Origin: Phytophthora sp. 'mugwort'
Lineage: Eukaryota; Oomycota; Peronosporomycetes; Peronosporales; Peronosporaceae
DNA: 64,000 nt
Assembly: GCA_033558025.1 (NCBI GenBank)
Contig: JAUCEF010000006.1
Coordinates: 4,402,001-4,466,000 of the forward strand
Reading direction: 5' to 3'
The notes beneath the pieces are model-generated. The model was not told the origin of the DNA, did no database searches, and worked only from the letters and a program-made list of their open reading frames with translations. The translations under genes and the position numbers were made by a program. Positions 1 to 11,249 of this stretch are shown here, in pieces. Within the stretch, counting starts at the first letter, position 1, and each line of letters begins with the position of its first letter.

Positions 1-59
1 TCGAGGAGCTTGACACAAGCGTACCATGTGAATACTCGGTCAAGGGCTTATGCCCATTC

Positions 60-2604
60 CAGTCGTTGCCATGGTACGAAATTGAGCATCGTAGCGAAGA
101 CTCGCTACGATGCTCAATCGAGTGTCCTATGCTGGCGCTCGGTCTGCCCATCAGCATGTGCCCTGTGCGCAGTGGTCACCACCGTTTTGATCTTCATCAG
201 GCTAATCAGCTCAGTCCAGAACTTCGACGTGAACTTCGTTCGCGGTGTCGGAGATGGTGGTGGACGGAACCCCGTAGTACCGAATGACATTGTTAAAAGC
301 AAAACTTGGCCGTATCCTCCGCATTTGCCGTGGTATGAGTCGGGATGTAGCAGGACGCTTCGACAACTTATTAAGGACCACCACAACGGCGTCGAACCCA
401 TCGGACACCAGCAAGTGGGTGATAAAGTCTGTCGAGACGACGTCCCAACAAGCTTATGTCAGTGGAATCGACTCCAATTTTCCAGCCTTGCGCTCCGTGT
501 TCAAGTTGTACCTCATACACGCCTCACAACTCGGGAGGTAGGCCTTGACATCTATGTCCATGCTCCGCCAGAAGTACCACTGAGCTGCTGCGAGCTGTGT
601 TCGACGGGTTCCAAGCCCGCCATGATGGCAGCGTCATGCACGTTTTGTATTACGTTCAACCGAAACTGCCCTTGGGTTGGGCACACACAGGAGCCCAACG
701 TTACCATCTGCTTTCAGAAAATGAGGCATCCACGCACTTCGCACGCTTCGTTAGATTGCTTTGAGTTCCTCAGCTTCTTGTATCCACGGTCCTTCGCATA
801 TCCCTTCTGAAATGCCTTCTTCGTTGCACCGTCACGTTGGATTGAGCTGATCATTGTAGCCGTTGACGCGGACGCTGGGTGGATATCTGGGCGGCTCATG
901 CAGGGCGCCCTTTTGACCCAGGCTGCTTGATGCCGAGCACCACGTTTTGATCTCGAAACGTAACTGTCATCAGCTTGGTATGGGTCGCAGCGCGGCGAGC
1001 ACAAGTCGCGTGAACGGTTGAGCATGTAGCGCAGGAAAAGGGAACGACAGACGACCGCCTTGGTTAATACGGCGCGTAGCGCGCTGATCGCCTTCACCTC
1101 CCCCCCGACTTCGCGAAAGCCCATCTGCGACAACACGCTGGGAGCCCGGACGATGATGTTCTTTGAAATCAAAAGAGGCGAAGAAATCCAGCAACGAACA
1201 ATTCGGCCGAAGACGCGGGGATGTTGCAGATCCCTTTTGCAGGCCGAGTTGTCTGTGAAGACATCGAAACGGGCGCCATGGAGGTAGTGTCGCCAGCGCA
1301 CGAGAGCTTGCTTTATCGCAACAACTCTTTCTCATGGACGGGCCAGTCAGCTCATGGACACCAATCTTCTTACTGTAGAAGGCAACTGGGAGGTCAGCAC
1401 CCTCGTGTATCTGCAAGAGAATATCATTAATGCGCGTATGACTGGCGTCGCGCGTCATGACGAACCTCGCGGAGGTGCTCGACGTGCTCTTTCGTCGTCC
1501 GTGAAACGATGCAGATGTCATCCAAGTAGAATACGACGACGAGAAACTTGTGTATTAGCTGTCGCATCAGGCGAATTCAAGTCCCTAACACTCCTGCTTG
1601 ACCCATGGGCGCCACGTTCCATTCGTAGATCTATGGTTTGTCCGGAAATCTGTATAATGTTTAGAAAACGGAGCCATCCTCATCTGGTGGTACCCGCTAG
1701 CGAGATCCAGTACAACGCTTCGGTACGTCGAAGATTTATCTCACTGAAGGGAATTCCGACACCTCGATACAGTACTTCTTCAGTAGATCAGCGACGAAGA
1801 GTTCAAGTGCTTCTTTCTCGACCTTTGAAAATCGAAATGGGGTTCGATTTCTGGATTGCGCCCTAGGTTTCAAGACCACTTCATGCTCGAATGATAGTGT
1901 CGGAGGTAATTCGGGCGGTAGTTCAGCGGGAAGTACGTCTAGAACTCATCCAGTACAGAATGAACTTAGCGCGGAATCGACCTCGCCTGTGGGGACGTTT
2001 TTATGAGGACATCGTAGATCTCCACAGAAGCTTGGTCTTTCATTATGCTTTCGAAGTCGTGGTCAGAGACCTCCAGCAGCTCGGCGGCGGTGGCGCCAGC
2101 GCCGACGTTATCGTCGGCGACAGCAATCCTAGCAGCGGTAGCAGAAGGCAGTGGTACACGACAGTAGCCAAACGGGATAACCTTTTTCCAAGCGTCAAGC
2201 CGGCTCATCGTCAGGTTGTCGTAAAGCATTGCATCGAACATTGATGTGCCGGTGAATCGATGGTCGATGAAACCGACATGTTGGAAATCGAGTCCTGCCA
2301 AGAGCTGGAAGGGCCGAGTTGCATCTCGCCCGTCTTTCAGTTAATTCTTGGGCTAAACTGCATCAGCCATGGATGCCCAAGAATCAGATTTTGGTTTGGC
2401 GACACCTCCTACTCGATGGACGAGACGTCAGCAAAGTCTCTGGCATAGACGCTCGCCATTTCAATTACCGTTGCAGTGTTCGCACAGGCGTGGCAGAGCC
2501 GTCGAATCTGTTGTGACCTTGGCAGCCACCACGAAGTGCTTAGCAAGACACGGTCGCGAAATCTTCTGCTCTGCTCCGCTGTCGATCAGAACCCGAACTA
2601 GGTT
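60..2604 (-). pseudogene. Gypsy-1 pol remnant (PR-RT-RH-IN)
   Basis: Seen on the minus strand: a retropepsin active-site stretch 'VLIDSGAEQ' near 2600-2570; the RT motif 'LDLASGYHQMRMAP' near 1716-1671; the RT catalytic box 'FYLDDICIVS' near 1541-1499; and RNase H entry 'TRDASHTRINDILLQ' near 1460. Integrase follows with 'GFDAVVVVLNKLSKRP' (about 410-350), 'RYYGVPSTTISD' and 'AHADGQTERQHRTLD' (about 160-114). The catalytic YLDD and DSG residues survive, but the domains lie in different frames. In the family this polyprotein performs cDNA synthesis and integration; here it is a fossil. Confidence 0.85.
81..118. repeat. Tight perfect hairpin in integrase sequence
   Basis: A 17-bp perfect inverted repeat (81-97 and 102-118, sequence attgagcatcgtagcga and its complement) is separated by only 4 bases (98-101). 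It lies just beyond the 'DGQTERQHRTLD' integrase motif, inside former coding sequence, so one arm is probably an inverted copy of the other rather than a functional stem. See the finding on recurrent short-loop hairpins. Confidence 0.9.
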
Positions 2605-3740
2605 CACCATTCATAGTTCCATCGAGGCGAAGGAGTTCATCCTTCGGACCTGCAGCCGAAACCATGTTGAGCTGCAAGCTCTCCAGTACTTCCTCATCCT
2701 CTTCTTCGTCCTCGATGCGACGGAAGGAGTTCTTTTTAGTTCGTAATGAAGTCGAACATTGCTCGGGTCGAGCTGCTCTGCGGGAAACGTTGCTGCGAGC
2801 TGGTTGCTTACGGCACGTGGCCAATCGATGACCCAGTTCTTTGCAGTAGAAGCAGAGATTACGTCGCAGACACTCGTCGCGAGAAACGAAGCGTGAACTA
2901 CCACCCTCCATAGGCGTCGGTCCTTCGACGTACTGTGGTGATTGCTGAAGGCGCTGGGACCCTGACCACGACGATTTGCATTCACCCGGCGCGATCCAAC
3001 AGCATGCGAGCGGTCGTACATGAGCGCAAACGAAATTGCGTCCGACGTGTTTCGGAACTGACGCAGCTTCACCTCTTGTCTGATATCCACGACCAAACCC
3101 TTTTGTAAGTGCATGACCATGTCAATGATCGGCATGCCTTCCACCTTATCGATGATGTGCCGGAACACCGAGACGTAGTCTTCAAGATACATGAAGCTAT
3201 TTTGAAGCAGGCGTAGGAGCTGGTCACGTAGATGTTATTGCCGATCGGGGATCGTGAACTTGCTGGCCAGCATCTTCTCGAAGTGCGGGACCGAATACAA
3301 GAAGTTGCCGTTGTGGAGACATATTCGCTGTACCAAGAAGCCGCTGATCCTTTCAAGTTTGCTACCAAGGGCGCTGCTGGGGCGAGTCTGCGCCGTACTG
3401 TGTCGCCGCCATCTGGAGCAGCGACTCGGCTGTATGTGCCATGAACTGCTGCATCCGCCGCGAGGGAGGCGAATATCTGCTGAACGTTGTCCGCTTGCTG
3501 CATCGTTACTGCTTTCATGTATGCGCCTACGCTGCCACGTCCTTACTAAATGATTGGGACACTCAAGTTCCTCAACCAAATCAATGAAGTGTCGAACGAA
3601 GTCGCAGACGCTCCCTGGAGCACTGCTTCCGGCAATATCTGATAATCAATCACCAATGAAGACCAAAAGCCGACGTGTACCCCCCCCCCCCCTCCTCGAA
3701 GCCTCAACTCACCCTTAACCACCCCTAGCGACGGCAACTA
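2540..3740 (-). pseudogene. Gypsy-1 gag remnant with CCHC zinc knuckle
   Basis: Overlapping minus-strand frames give a gag-like capsid protein. The segment at 3518-3069 contains 'LKGSAASWYSEYV'. The segment at 3192-2611 contains 'MVMHLQKGLVVDIRQEVKLR', typical of Ty3 retrotransposon gag. The downstream frame (2911-2540) has 'CFYCKELGHRLATC', a clear CX2CX4HX4C zinc knuckle that binds retroelement RNA. The three frames are offset by indels, so the gene is broken. The leader at 3740-3520 may encode the gag N-terminus. Identification rests on motif order and on the pol domains that follow on the same strand. Confidence 0.8.
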
Positions 3741-4533
3741 GGCAGACGAGTGCGGGGTATATGGTACTCCAGGGCTAGGCAAACGACGGCTAGATGTACA
3801 GTCGGCGAAGGATGTGCGCGAGGCAATTAGGTTGCGATTTGTTTTGGCTGGCCAACGGAGTGTCGCCACGGACGTGGGCAATGCTCGTCTGTAAGGATGG
3901 CCTCCTCCCCCAGAAAAGAAAGCGCAAGGCACCGAGGACACAGCGACGGTAGCGGCGAGCAAGCGAATTTGGTTGTCAAAAAAAAAAACGCGCTTGGCGA
4001 GCCAGGAGAAGACAGCGGAGACGTGGACGCACGCGGTACACTGGAAAAGCTGGACAGGACGGAGGCACGTCGTACCCTCTCCAACCCGAGCTGGAGAACG
4101 GAGACGGACTGAAACTGGGACTGGTATTGGAGCGGCAGGAGGAAGCGTGCGTTGAATCGGAAGTCTTATCAAGTGTAAGGCCTGGTTGGGCTTGTTGCTT
4201 GTGTGGTAAAATGAAAAACTGAATAAGACAGAAAACACAGATAAGACAAAAATTGATCTGTCTTATCTGTGTTTTCTGTGCTATCCTTTTACCCAAGGGC
4301 CCCCTCGAGGTAACTATGCAGATAGTGGAGCGGCTCTCTGGTCGCGGTCTCGACTGATAATGTTGTGTTGTTCTGCCCTTGTAAGTTCAGCTCGTTACAA
4401 TTGCGACTATCCGTGCCGGACATATCGCGGACCACCTATCGATTATACTAGATTTGTATACCTGTCGGTACACCCCGAGACACATTTCGGCCCACTCCGC
4501 TTTTCTATGGATTTCATTAGTTTGGTTACACAA
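3741..4533. other. Spacer between Gypsy-1 and Pogo-1
   Basis: No gene is supported here. Open frames on both strands are low-complexity shadows. The stretch could hold the degraded 5' LTR of Gypsy-1 and the 3' end of the pogo-like element, but I could not find paired LTR or TIR copies. It contains an A run (about 3979-3988) and the hairpin at 4228-4279. Confidence 0.5.
4228..4279. repeat. Perfect 21-bp hairpin, 10-nt loop
   Basis: Arms 4228-4248 and 4259-4279 are perfect inverted copies (core cagaaaacacagataagaca), with loop 4249-4258. No coding sequence is visible on either side. It could be a tiny MITE or a fold-back duplication; no TA or TTA target duplication is evident at the edges. Confidence 0.9.
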
Positions 4534-6159
4534 CTACCCAGAGCGTGCGGCCGTCGGTCGCTTGCTCCACGACTCCTGCTGATTCAGTCGGCGTGCGCCG
4601 TCGGCAGTGACTCCCTGAGCCTTCGCGTGTTGTGCTGCAGTGCGTACTGCCTTGCGCCCCCGTCTCACGGCAGCACGGTCCCATTTTGCGAGCGTTTTCT
4701 TCAATCTGTCTGTGTGGTAGCCAACTTTGTCGTTCAAGTTCATCGCATCTCGGGCACGTTTTTCCTGCGGAGCGGACGCGTTGTTTGCTTTCTTTTGAGC
4801 TATTGCTGCTGGGAGCCATTTTTGAGCTTGCGGGACCACCACCCCCGCGGTCGAAAGAAGGTTCACGACGTTAAGCGCATCCACGTCCAGATCTAATTCT
4901 CGCAGGACGCGTTTTTGACGCTCTGTTACCTTCAGCAAATGAGACGAGTGACTTTCTGGCCTAAAATGATGGAGCTATGTGGCAATTCATCGCGGCGCAC
5001 GTTCCGTTTGTGACCGATAATCTTTTTCAACATGACATCCAAAGACAGCGGATAGATACCAGCATCTTCAAACCCCTTCTTGGCGTTTCCAGCGCAGCAG
5101 GCTTTAATCAAAGGGGTGGATGCAATTCCGGCAATATCAACCTTGATTGGCAGCTTGCCACCATTCTGAAATGGAAATCGTTTGAGTGCTGCCTCGTAAC
5201 GGCGCTTAATGACTCCAAACACTGCCACATCCAGAGGCTAAAGAAAATGGGAGGTGTGGGCAGGCAATACAAACAGAAGGACGTCGTCCTGCGTTCCATA
5301 CTTCACAACAAGCTGAATGTGAGCAAAGTGCCCGTCGAACAGAAGTAGCTGGGGTCGTTCAGGTGGTAGCAAGCTCACGAACCACTTAAACCAATAGAGA
5401 AAAAGCTTCCCATTTATGTTGGAACTGTCGCTCGCTGCACAGCGCGCGGACACCTCAGCCATTTCCATTTACTGATGCTTTCTTTTAGTACCCATAAAAG
5501 TGTAAAGCGGTGGCAATCTCTCACCCGCAGCGTTCACACACGCCATATTACTGATGTTTCACGGTCGGCAGAGTGCTGAACATTAGCTCGAAGCCCTTTT
5601 GGGCAGATCACCCAGACTCGACCCCTTCCTTGAGGGCAAATTCCCGTCTCATCGCAATTTCAAATGCAATTGGGTTTGTCCAGCAGATCCAGTTTCTCCA
5701 TTGCTCGCTTGAGGTTGTTGAAATAATGCAGGACAACAACGTCTCTAGAAGCTTAAGCACGGTCAATATCCAAAAGCTGTGCAGTGCGAGATGGCAAATT
5801 AGGGTACTTGGCAAGCCAGCACTGGATAAATTTGTAGTTAGAGAAGTCATCTGTTAAGTGCAGGGTGCCATCCCCGTCGTCTCCACCGCTACTCGGAGCA
5901 TGACGCGCATCTCTTCAATCCCTATACACATCCCAAATAGAGCGCGGTAGTGGATCATCTCGACGACGCCTTCGTCAGCGCCTTCAGTAATATAGACCAG
6001 CTGGGGTCCACGACGAGCTTCGAGCGGCACAAGCCCGTTAATGCGCTGCCGTAGAGGCCCACGAGAGACGGCGAAAGCCTTGGCAGCCTTGCGCTCACTC
6101 AAGCCCTCCGCAACAGCGGCGATATCAGCCTCCCACGTCTCCACTGTGACCTTAGTCAT
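4534..6159 (-). pseudogene. Pogo/Tigger-like DDE_1 transposase (Pogo-1)
   Basis: Minus-strand cut-and-paste transposase. The N-terminal frame (6159-5854) begins MTKVTVETWEADIAAVAEGL and has a psq-type helix-turn-helix feel (KAAKAFAVSRGPLRQRI). A middle frame (5850-5608) carries 'NCDETGI', the first catalytic Asp (about 5651-5640). The next frame (5468-5238) has 'LLLFDGHFAH', the second Asp (about 5350-5320). The following 'PLDVAVFGVIKRRYEAALKR' (about 5235-5175) holds the third Asp. The C-terminal tail runs to 4534 and is basic and Lys/Arg rich. At least two in-frame stops and several frame changes break the gene. Order, spacing and the PLDV context match the pogo/Tigger branch of IS630-Tc1-mariner. 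TIRs were not found. Confidence 0.82.
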
Positions 6160-6239
6160 TGGGGGGGGCTTGTTCGACAGCTGGATCTTCCCTCTGTCTG
6201 TTTGTGCAAGTTCCCGTGCCTAAAGACAAGTTTTGATGA

Positions 6240-7780
6240 AGTTACACGCCCCTCAAAAGGGCGACACCTTTGCTTATTGACTTGAATTTGTATGTGGGCC
6301 TGGTGGTCCGAAATATGTCCTGGCCCGAAATATGTCTCGCACAGATACTAATAGCTCCACTAACGCTAGGCATCAGAGCCAATCCGCGTCCGGTACAACT
6401 GTTATACTCCCTACTCCACATGGTCACATCCTCACAGAAGCTCACGTGCTGCTCGTCATTGAGTACTGTAAGGACCTCACTACCCATGAGACCCATCTCT
6501 TGGGTGAGCCCCTCCTCAACGACTTCACACACTTACGGTTCTTCGGGTACATCGTTGCAGTTCAGATCGATACTGGTGTTGAATAGCTGTTCAAATGCAC
6601 GCTAGACATCGACGCCTAAACGTTTCATCACCGGCTTACCCAGAAGCAACTGGCCCTCTCTTTCAACAGCCAGGCAGCTGAGGTTCGAATTTGTCCGTCA
6701 TCTGAGGTTTTGCCCGGCTCATAGTGACATTTCCTCTGACTCTTTTGCCTGATACTGATTTTGCTAGACGCTGAAAAACAAGTTTTCACCCGGTATCACA
6801 AACCTGCTGTCCAGCGCCTGCAGGAAGCATAGTTTATCAGCCCCTGTGTCGGGACACTCGAACTCTCCACTGCTCCATTGGTGAGTACCCTGTACTCATA
6901 TTCCTCCAGCCGTTCGTTGCCTCGTATTCATCAACCACGGCCTTGGGTGTCGTATTTCCCACCACCACTCGCTTCAACTAATATCCCTTTAGGCATCTTG
7001 CACAGGCTTCTTCCTTCTCTTCAGAAGTGGCTGTTGGCAATCCCTGAGCCAATGCTCCCGTTTACAATGAAGACAACCCGTCCTCGGTGGTGGACGCCCT
7101 TCTGGTGTCCTATGGCTGTATTGCTAGCTGTATTACCCGTTCGCTGTGTTGTTGAGTACTGACCGCCCTCGTTTGAGTTGCTTGACGTGTTCGAAGGTCG
7201 AATTCTCCTGCGTTCGCCGTTGACTTGCCGCTTTTGTTGTGCTTATCCTCGGAGCGGCACTTGAAGTATTTTGCTGCTTACATCGATCGAAGAACGGTTG
7301 CAGAAGTTCGGCTTGGTCGAGGACCAACAATGGTGGAGTTCCCGTCTACGATGTCGGCGGTGAATCTGCCTATCCGAATCCGAGGCATATCTATACGCGC
7401 GCAGTACAACAAACCGTCACCGTGGGGACAACAATCCGACAACCAGTGCCAGCTCCGCGGTCATTCTCGGTCATTCTCTGTCATTTTTCCCCCCACCACG
7501 CCACTCCCAGATCACGGAGCAATACATTATATTTACCATACGAGAAGATCCTTGGAAACTGATCATTGATACGGAAGTGTCGATATTTAACCAGCTCCAG
7601 CATCCCCTTTATCTCGTCACAGAGCATGGCAGGTAAAAGGCTGTCCACACGGGACTTGGTTCGTTGCTTCATGCGCCAAATAATCATCATAAGTGGCGTT
7701 CCCCCCATAGGTGACCAAAATGTATTGCGGGTATTGGAATTTTGGAATACTATGAGAAACGCTGTTTTGGAGCTCAATGG
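6240..7780 (-). pseudogene. Second Ty3/gypsy gag-protease relic (Gypsy-2)
   Basis: Minus strand. A capsid-like frame (7777-7481) contains 'LPAMLCDEIKGMLELV'. About 7080-7040 in another frame reads 'GCLHCKREHWLRDC', a CX2CX3HX4C zinc knuckle of the variant common in oomycete and fungal retroelements. Downstream, 'FECPDTGADKLC' (about 6862-6830) is a retropepsin DTGA site, followed by 'LLLGKPVMKRLGVDV' (about 6645-6600), the typical protease C-terminal region. The stretch 6532-6242 is probably the linker to a missing reverse transcriptase. Frameshifts between all pieces make this a dead, 3'-truncated copy. Confidence 0.72.
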
Positions 7781-7796
7781 GGTGGTGTATTGCGTC

Positions 7797-7816
7797 GGGG
7801 GGGGGGGGGGGGGGGT
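7797..7816. repeat. Poly-G homopolymer
   Basis: An uninterrupted run of about 20 G residues lies upstream (minus-strand sense) of the Gypsy-2 gag relic. Similar C or G runs occur near 3680, 12827, 14431 and 36507. Confidence 0.9.
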
Positions 7817-8069
7817 ACTGCATTACGTATTTTTTCCGAATACCCGCCATATCATTAGAGAGATTTCGAAGTGCATCATTCCTCGTTCATTCACGGTTGA
7901 TGTTCAAGAAAGGTGCAACTAGGTGCTCCAACCAAGAATAGCTGGTCAGACAGTCCTGGGAATTTCAGAATCTCAGGAATGTTTGAGACCTCTTACAACC
8001 AATAAGCCCTTTTATCCGTTGCCTGCGCAACGCTCACGCAGGCCCCAACCAGACAGCAAGCACCGCGTC

Positions 8070-8250
8070 TGCCCTCGTCCAGCATCAGCGAGACTTGCTC
8101 CTCGTCTAGCAGCAGCGAAACCCCGAGCGTGTCCACAAGCAGCCATTCTCGCCCCTCGTCCACCAGCATCAAGTTGCCCTCCTCGCCCTCGTTCACCAGC
8201 CGCAAGTCACGCTCCTCGCCCTCGCACATCAGCAAGAAGTCGCGCTTATT
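8070..8250. repeat. Imperfect tandem repeat, 27-33-nt unit
   Basis: Four to six diverged units recur, each with a core like 'caccagcatcaagttgccc' and a 'ctcctcgccctc' tail. The two best units are both 33 nt (about 8157-8189 and 8190-8222). The unit is a multiple of 3, so all frames stay open and give Ser/Pro/Arg-rich or Glu/Leu-rich low-complexity peptides. I do not call a gene here. Confidence 0.75.
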
Positions 8251-8321
8251 CTCTCGCCAGCAGCAGAAACAATCAGAAGGGGCCGCACAGGTGATATTGC
8301 CACGCTACCATCGGAAGCAGC

Positions 8322-9411
8322 CATGGTTAGCGAGACCGAGTTGTTGCGCTTGTACGCCATCAAGAATAAGTTCATGGATCACAAGAAAAAATACACTTCC
8401 TGTGTTTGATCGACCACGTGGAGCGCCCTGTAATACCTAGCGTCAAGTTCGCCTTTTCGAGCTACACTGATGCTAATAGCGAGCTGGAGTTTCGCTTTGA
8501 CGTTGGTGGAGTTCGCGAGTTGTGCTTGCTATTTCGCGTTTTTTTTTCAGAGGTGGTCGTGACAACAAGTGGAGACTCGTGAAGAGACATAGACGCGTTG
8601 TGTGTAATTCTGGCGTGCGTCGCGTACCCGAAGCGGTATTGACATGATGAAGACAGTTGGGCACGGAGGACATGGCTGTGCAGGGTCTTTTTGCACCTGA
8701 TCGACCTTATCCACGATGAGTTCGAAGACAAGATCTTGAATGAATAAAAAGCTATGGTTGCCGCGCGCATGGGTGAATACTGCGACGCGATTAAGGCAAA
8801 GGGGGCAACAACAGAAGGTGTATTCGGGTTCCCCGACGGAACCAAACGGGCAGTCTGCCGGCCTGCTCCCCGGCGAGACGGAACACGAGGTGAAAATCTT
8901 TAGAAGCATGTCTACAGCGGACATAAGCGTTGTCACTGTTTGAACTGTCAAGCAATGACAGCGCCGAACGGGATGTGCATTCATTTTTTGTGCCCGATGG
9001 AGGGGTGCCGCCATGATAGTGCGAGGCTGCGTGAAAGCGGCCTTCTTGAGTATTTCGACAGTCCTCGCGAAGTTTTCGAGAGGACGTTTTGTATGGCGAC
9101 CCTGCCTACGGCGTGCGGAAGTATATCGTGAGCGGCTACAAGGGAAGCAACCTAGATGAAGCTGACAATGAGTTTAACCGCGAGATGAGTCGGCTTCGGG
9201 AGTCTGTTGAATGGAACTTCAAGTTAATGAAGATGTTGTGACCTTTTATCGACTTCAGGAAGCAACAAAAGGTTCGCCTTTCGCCCGTGGGCAAGCTTGT
9301 TAAAGTTGCCATGTTCCTAACCAACTGTCACAATTGCTACTACGGCGGCAACCAAATCAGCCAGTACTTTGATTTGCGACCGCCAAGCCTACGCGACTAC
9401 TTGCGCAGCTA
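8322..9411 (+). pseudogene. PIF/Harbinger-like DDE transposase (Harb-1)
   Basis: The frame starts at an ATG at 8322 (MVSETELLRLYAIKNKFMDH). It carries 'FPDGTKRAVCRP' with the first catalytic Asp at 8835-8837, then 'GHKRCHCLNCQAMTAPNGM' and 'EGCRHDSARLRESG', the usual block between the first and second Asp in DDE_Tnp_4 proteins. The second Asp is in 'YGDPAYGVRKYI' (9098-9100) and the Glu in 'SVEWNFKLMK' (9209-9211). All three catalytic residues survive, but there are several stops and frame changes (for example after 'DKILNE'). Its 3' end overlaps the convergent minus-strand gene by about 23 bp, the two-gene arrangement expected of Harbinger elements. Confidence 0.8.
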
Positions 9412-9997
9412 GCTGCCGAAAAAACGAATCGCCAACTCCATTCGATCGAGGCGCCTTCAGCATCGCCAGCTGTAGGATCTTCTCGAAGCGTTCGTTTTCC
9501 AGTTGAGCAAGACGAATTTTAAAACTGTCGTTCTTCTTTGCGTCTTGTATCTCGATATCTTTCTCGCGACTACGCATCTCTTGCTCCTGCTGCCACTGCT
9601 ATAAGCGCAGATCGCGATCCTTTTCGTTATTCCTACGCGTGAGCTCGTAAATTGTGGGCTTGCACGGCGAGTTATCCGTTCCAGACTCAGCGTTACGTTC
9701 CTTGCGCTTTTTGAGGCGCGAAACCGCCTCATCGCGCATCAGTTTGCCTGTGTTCTCGTCCGCCTCAAGTTTCGCTCTTGCTGTCAACGTCCTCTTTGCT
9801 TCAGCCCGAACGTGCTCGTCAACAGCCAGGATGAGCTCATCAAGCAACCGCTGCTTCTCCTTGTATTCCTCAGAACTGCCGGATGCAGCGGCAGATGCTT
9901 CTTCACTATTGCGATGATTTTCAAGGAGCACATTGAAGCGAGCCTGAGCTGACTTCCCCGTGATCTCTTGCTTGGGAAAGCCGTCTACCGTCTTCAC
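9389..9997 (-). pseudogene. Harbinger-associated Myb/SANT-like coiled-coil protein (Harb-1 ORF2)
   Basis: Minus-strand frame from 9997 (KTVDGFPKQEITGKSAQARF) through an in-frame stop at about 9599-9601 and on to 9389. The visible part resembles the C-terminal half of Harbinger accessory proteins: 'ARFNVLLENHRNSEEASAA', 'EEYKEKQRLLDELI', 'ENTGKLMRDEAVSRL', then a Lys/Glu-rich coiled coil ('EQEMRSREKDIEIQDAKK'). In Harbinger elements such a protein binds DNA and helps transposase nuclear entry. The N-terminal Myb helices should lie upstream of 9997 but are not readable. Family assignment is inferred from layout and composition. Confidence 0.6.
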
Positions 9998-10325
9998 CTG
10001 GTGGTAATGGGACCTTTTGATGTAGCTCTAACGCTACATGACGTATTTTCCGTACCCGACAGCATGATTCTATTTTCACAGGCTCGAGCCAATGACCAAG
10101 GATACGTCGTAGACTATCACGGCCGGAGAAAGTAGGAATTACGAACTATGGCGCGGTGATCAGAAGGTGTCCGAAGCCGAACGCAGCAGCTGCCGACTAT
10201 TCACCTCTCCTCCTGCGTCCATCTCGAAGTGGGGGGTTGCAGTCAATATATTTCCTCAACAATAGGAGGGCGTGGTGAGGCGGCCCCGAATGATAGGCCT
10301 CATGCGGCCTTGGATAGGCCGAGTC
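9998..10325. other. Spacer between Harb-1 and DIRS element
   Basis: No gene is supported. It may include the lost N-terminal part of the Harb-1 accessory gene and one end of the DIRS-like element. Confidence 0.5.
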
Positions 10326-11110
10326 TCACACCATTCGCCTTGCCGACCCCGCTGTCGCAGCCGCTGCTTGCACCGGGTATTCCTCGTAGCAGTTGGATGC
10401 GCATCTGACCAATATTTGAACTGACCGGCTATTAACCTGTCGGTTTAGCAGCGCTGTTGCAACACCGACCCGCAGCGAGTGTGCAGTATAGTTTCTTCGC
10501 GGGACGCCTGATTTTATAGTGACCTTCTTGGACGTATTCGCGACAGCTATTGAGTTCAAATCCAGGCACAGGTGCTAGTCTTTCGTCCTGACGAGCTGTT
10601 CCCTAGCTGCCTTTATATGTCGCAGGGCTCGAGCTGGGCATAGACGCCGATCGCCAGATCATGCATGGTCCTCCACTCCCCGCGCCCATACTGGTCGTTC
10701 TTTGCCCCTTCCAGGCCGATGGTTACTGCTGTCGCCATCTCAGCTGATGCTGGCAAACCCTTTCTATCCGAGAAAAAAGCCATGCTGATCCTTGAGGCAG
10801 TAGCTACTTCGTCGTTGGTCTACCACCAGATACGCGGGTCGCCGCAGCAGAAAGAAGAATGCCAGGAGTACGCAGCCCCACAAAAGACGGTGCCGTGGGT
10901 GGCTGATCCTGAGTGAGCGCCGCAGCCGGAGGAGCACAGATGAGATCTTGGACTGGATTGTGGTGTAGTGATTACCACGGTTGGAAGAGTTCCATCCGTA
11001 GTACCACAGGTAAGTCGCGAAGTATCCAAGCTTGATCCCGCTAGACCTTACGGTGCTCGAACGTTTCGCTTACCACCTCATCCTGCGGGAAATTGTGACT
11101 ATTATTTCCA
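10326..11110 (-). pseudogene. DIRS-type tyrosine recombinase remnant
   Basis: The 3' frame (10559-10326) reads 'YTAHSLRVGVATALLNRQVN' followed by 'SVQILVRCASNCYEEYP', matching the tyrosine recombinase C-terminal box: HxLR with the second catalytic Arg, then the final Tyr in 'NCYEEYP'. Upstream, about 10935-10800, another frame gives 'HPRHRLLWGCVLLAFFFLLR', the hydrophobic helix around the first Arg. Reading needs frame switches, so the enzyme is dead. The HSLR box and Tyr are seen directly; the DIRS assignment rests on the linked RT and RNase H. Confidence 0.75.
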
Positions 11111-11249
11111 CGCCGCACCGTATTTGGTCGTGGTAGTTCCGGTCAGGGCTTGTTCACACAACGAACGACGCCCACACGGCGAAGAGATCGTCGAAGGGTG
11201 GTAGCACCGGCACATGTGTCCACGACGCAGAGAAGTTAGACCAGGTGTC

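Larger units (their letters stand above)
60..3740 (-). mobile_element. Decayed Ty3/gypsy LTR retrotransposon (Gypsy-1)
   Basis: Read on the minus strand, the order is gag (about 3740-2540), protease (about 2604-2380), reverse transcriptase (about 1900-1400), RNase H (about 1460-1150) and integrase (about 700-60). This is the Ty3/gypsy order, with integrase last. Each domain is recognisable only by switching frames, so the copy has many indels and stops and cannot make a polyprotein. The C-terminal end of integrase lies at the window edge, so the 3' LTR is not visible, and I could not delimit a 5' LTR in 3.7-4.5 kb. A run of C residues lies near the gag start (about 3680-3692). Confidence 0.85.

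Noticed and set aside
10..810. 266-codon plus-strand open frame
   Set aside because: It is the antisense of the Gypsy-1 integrase, whose motifs are clear on minus.
7923..8294. Pro/Ala/Arg-rich plus-strand frame
   Set aside because: Low-complexity reading of the tandem repeat with no start context or domain.
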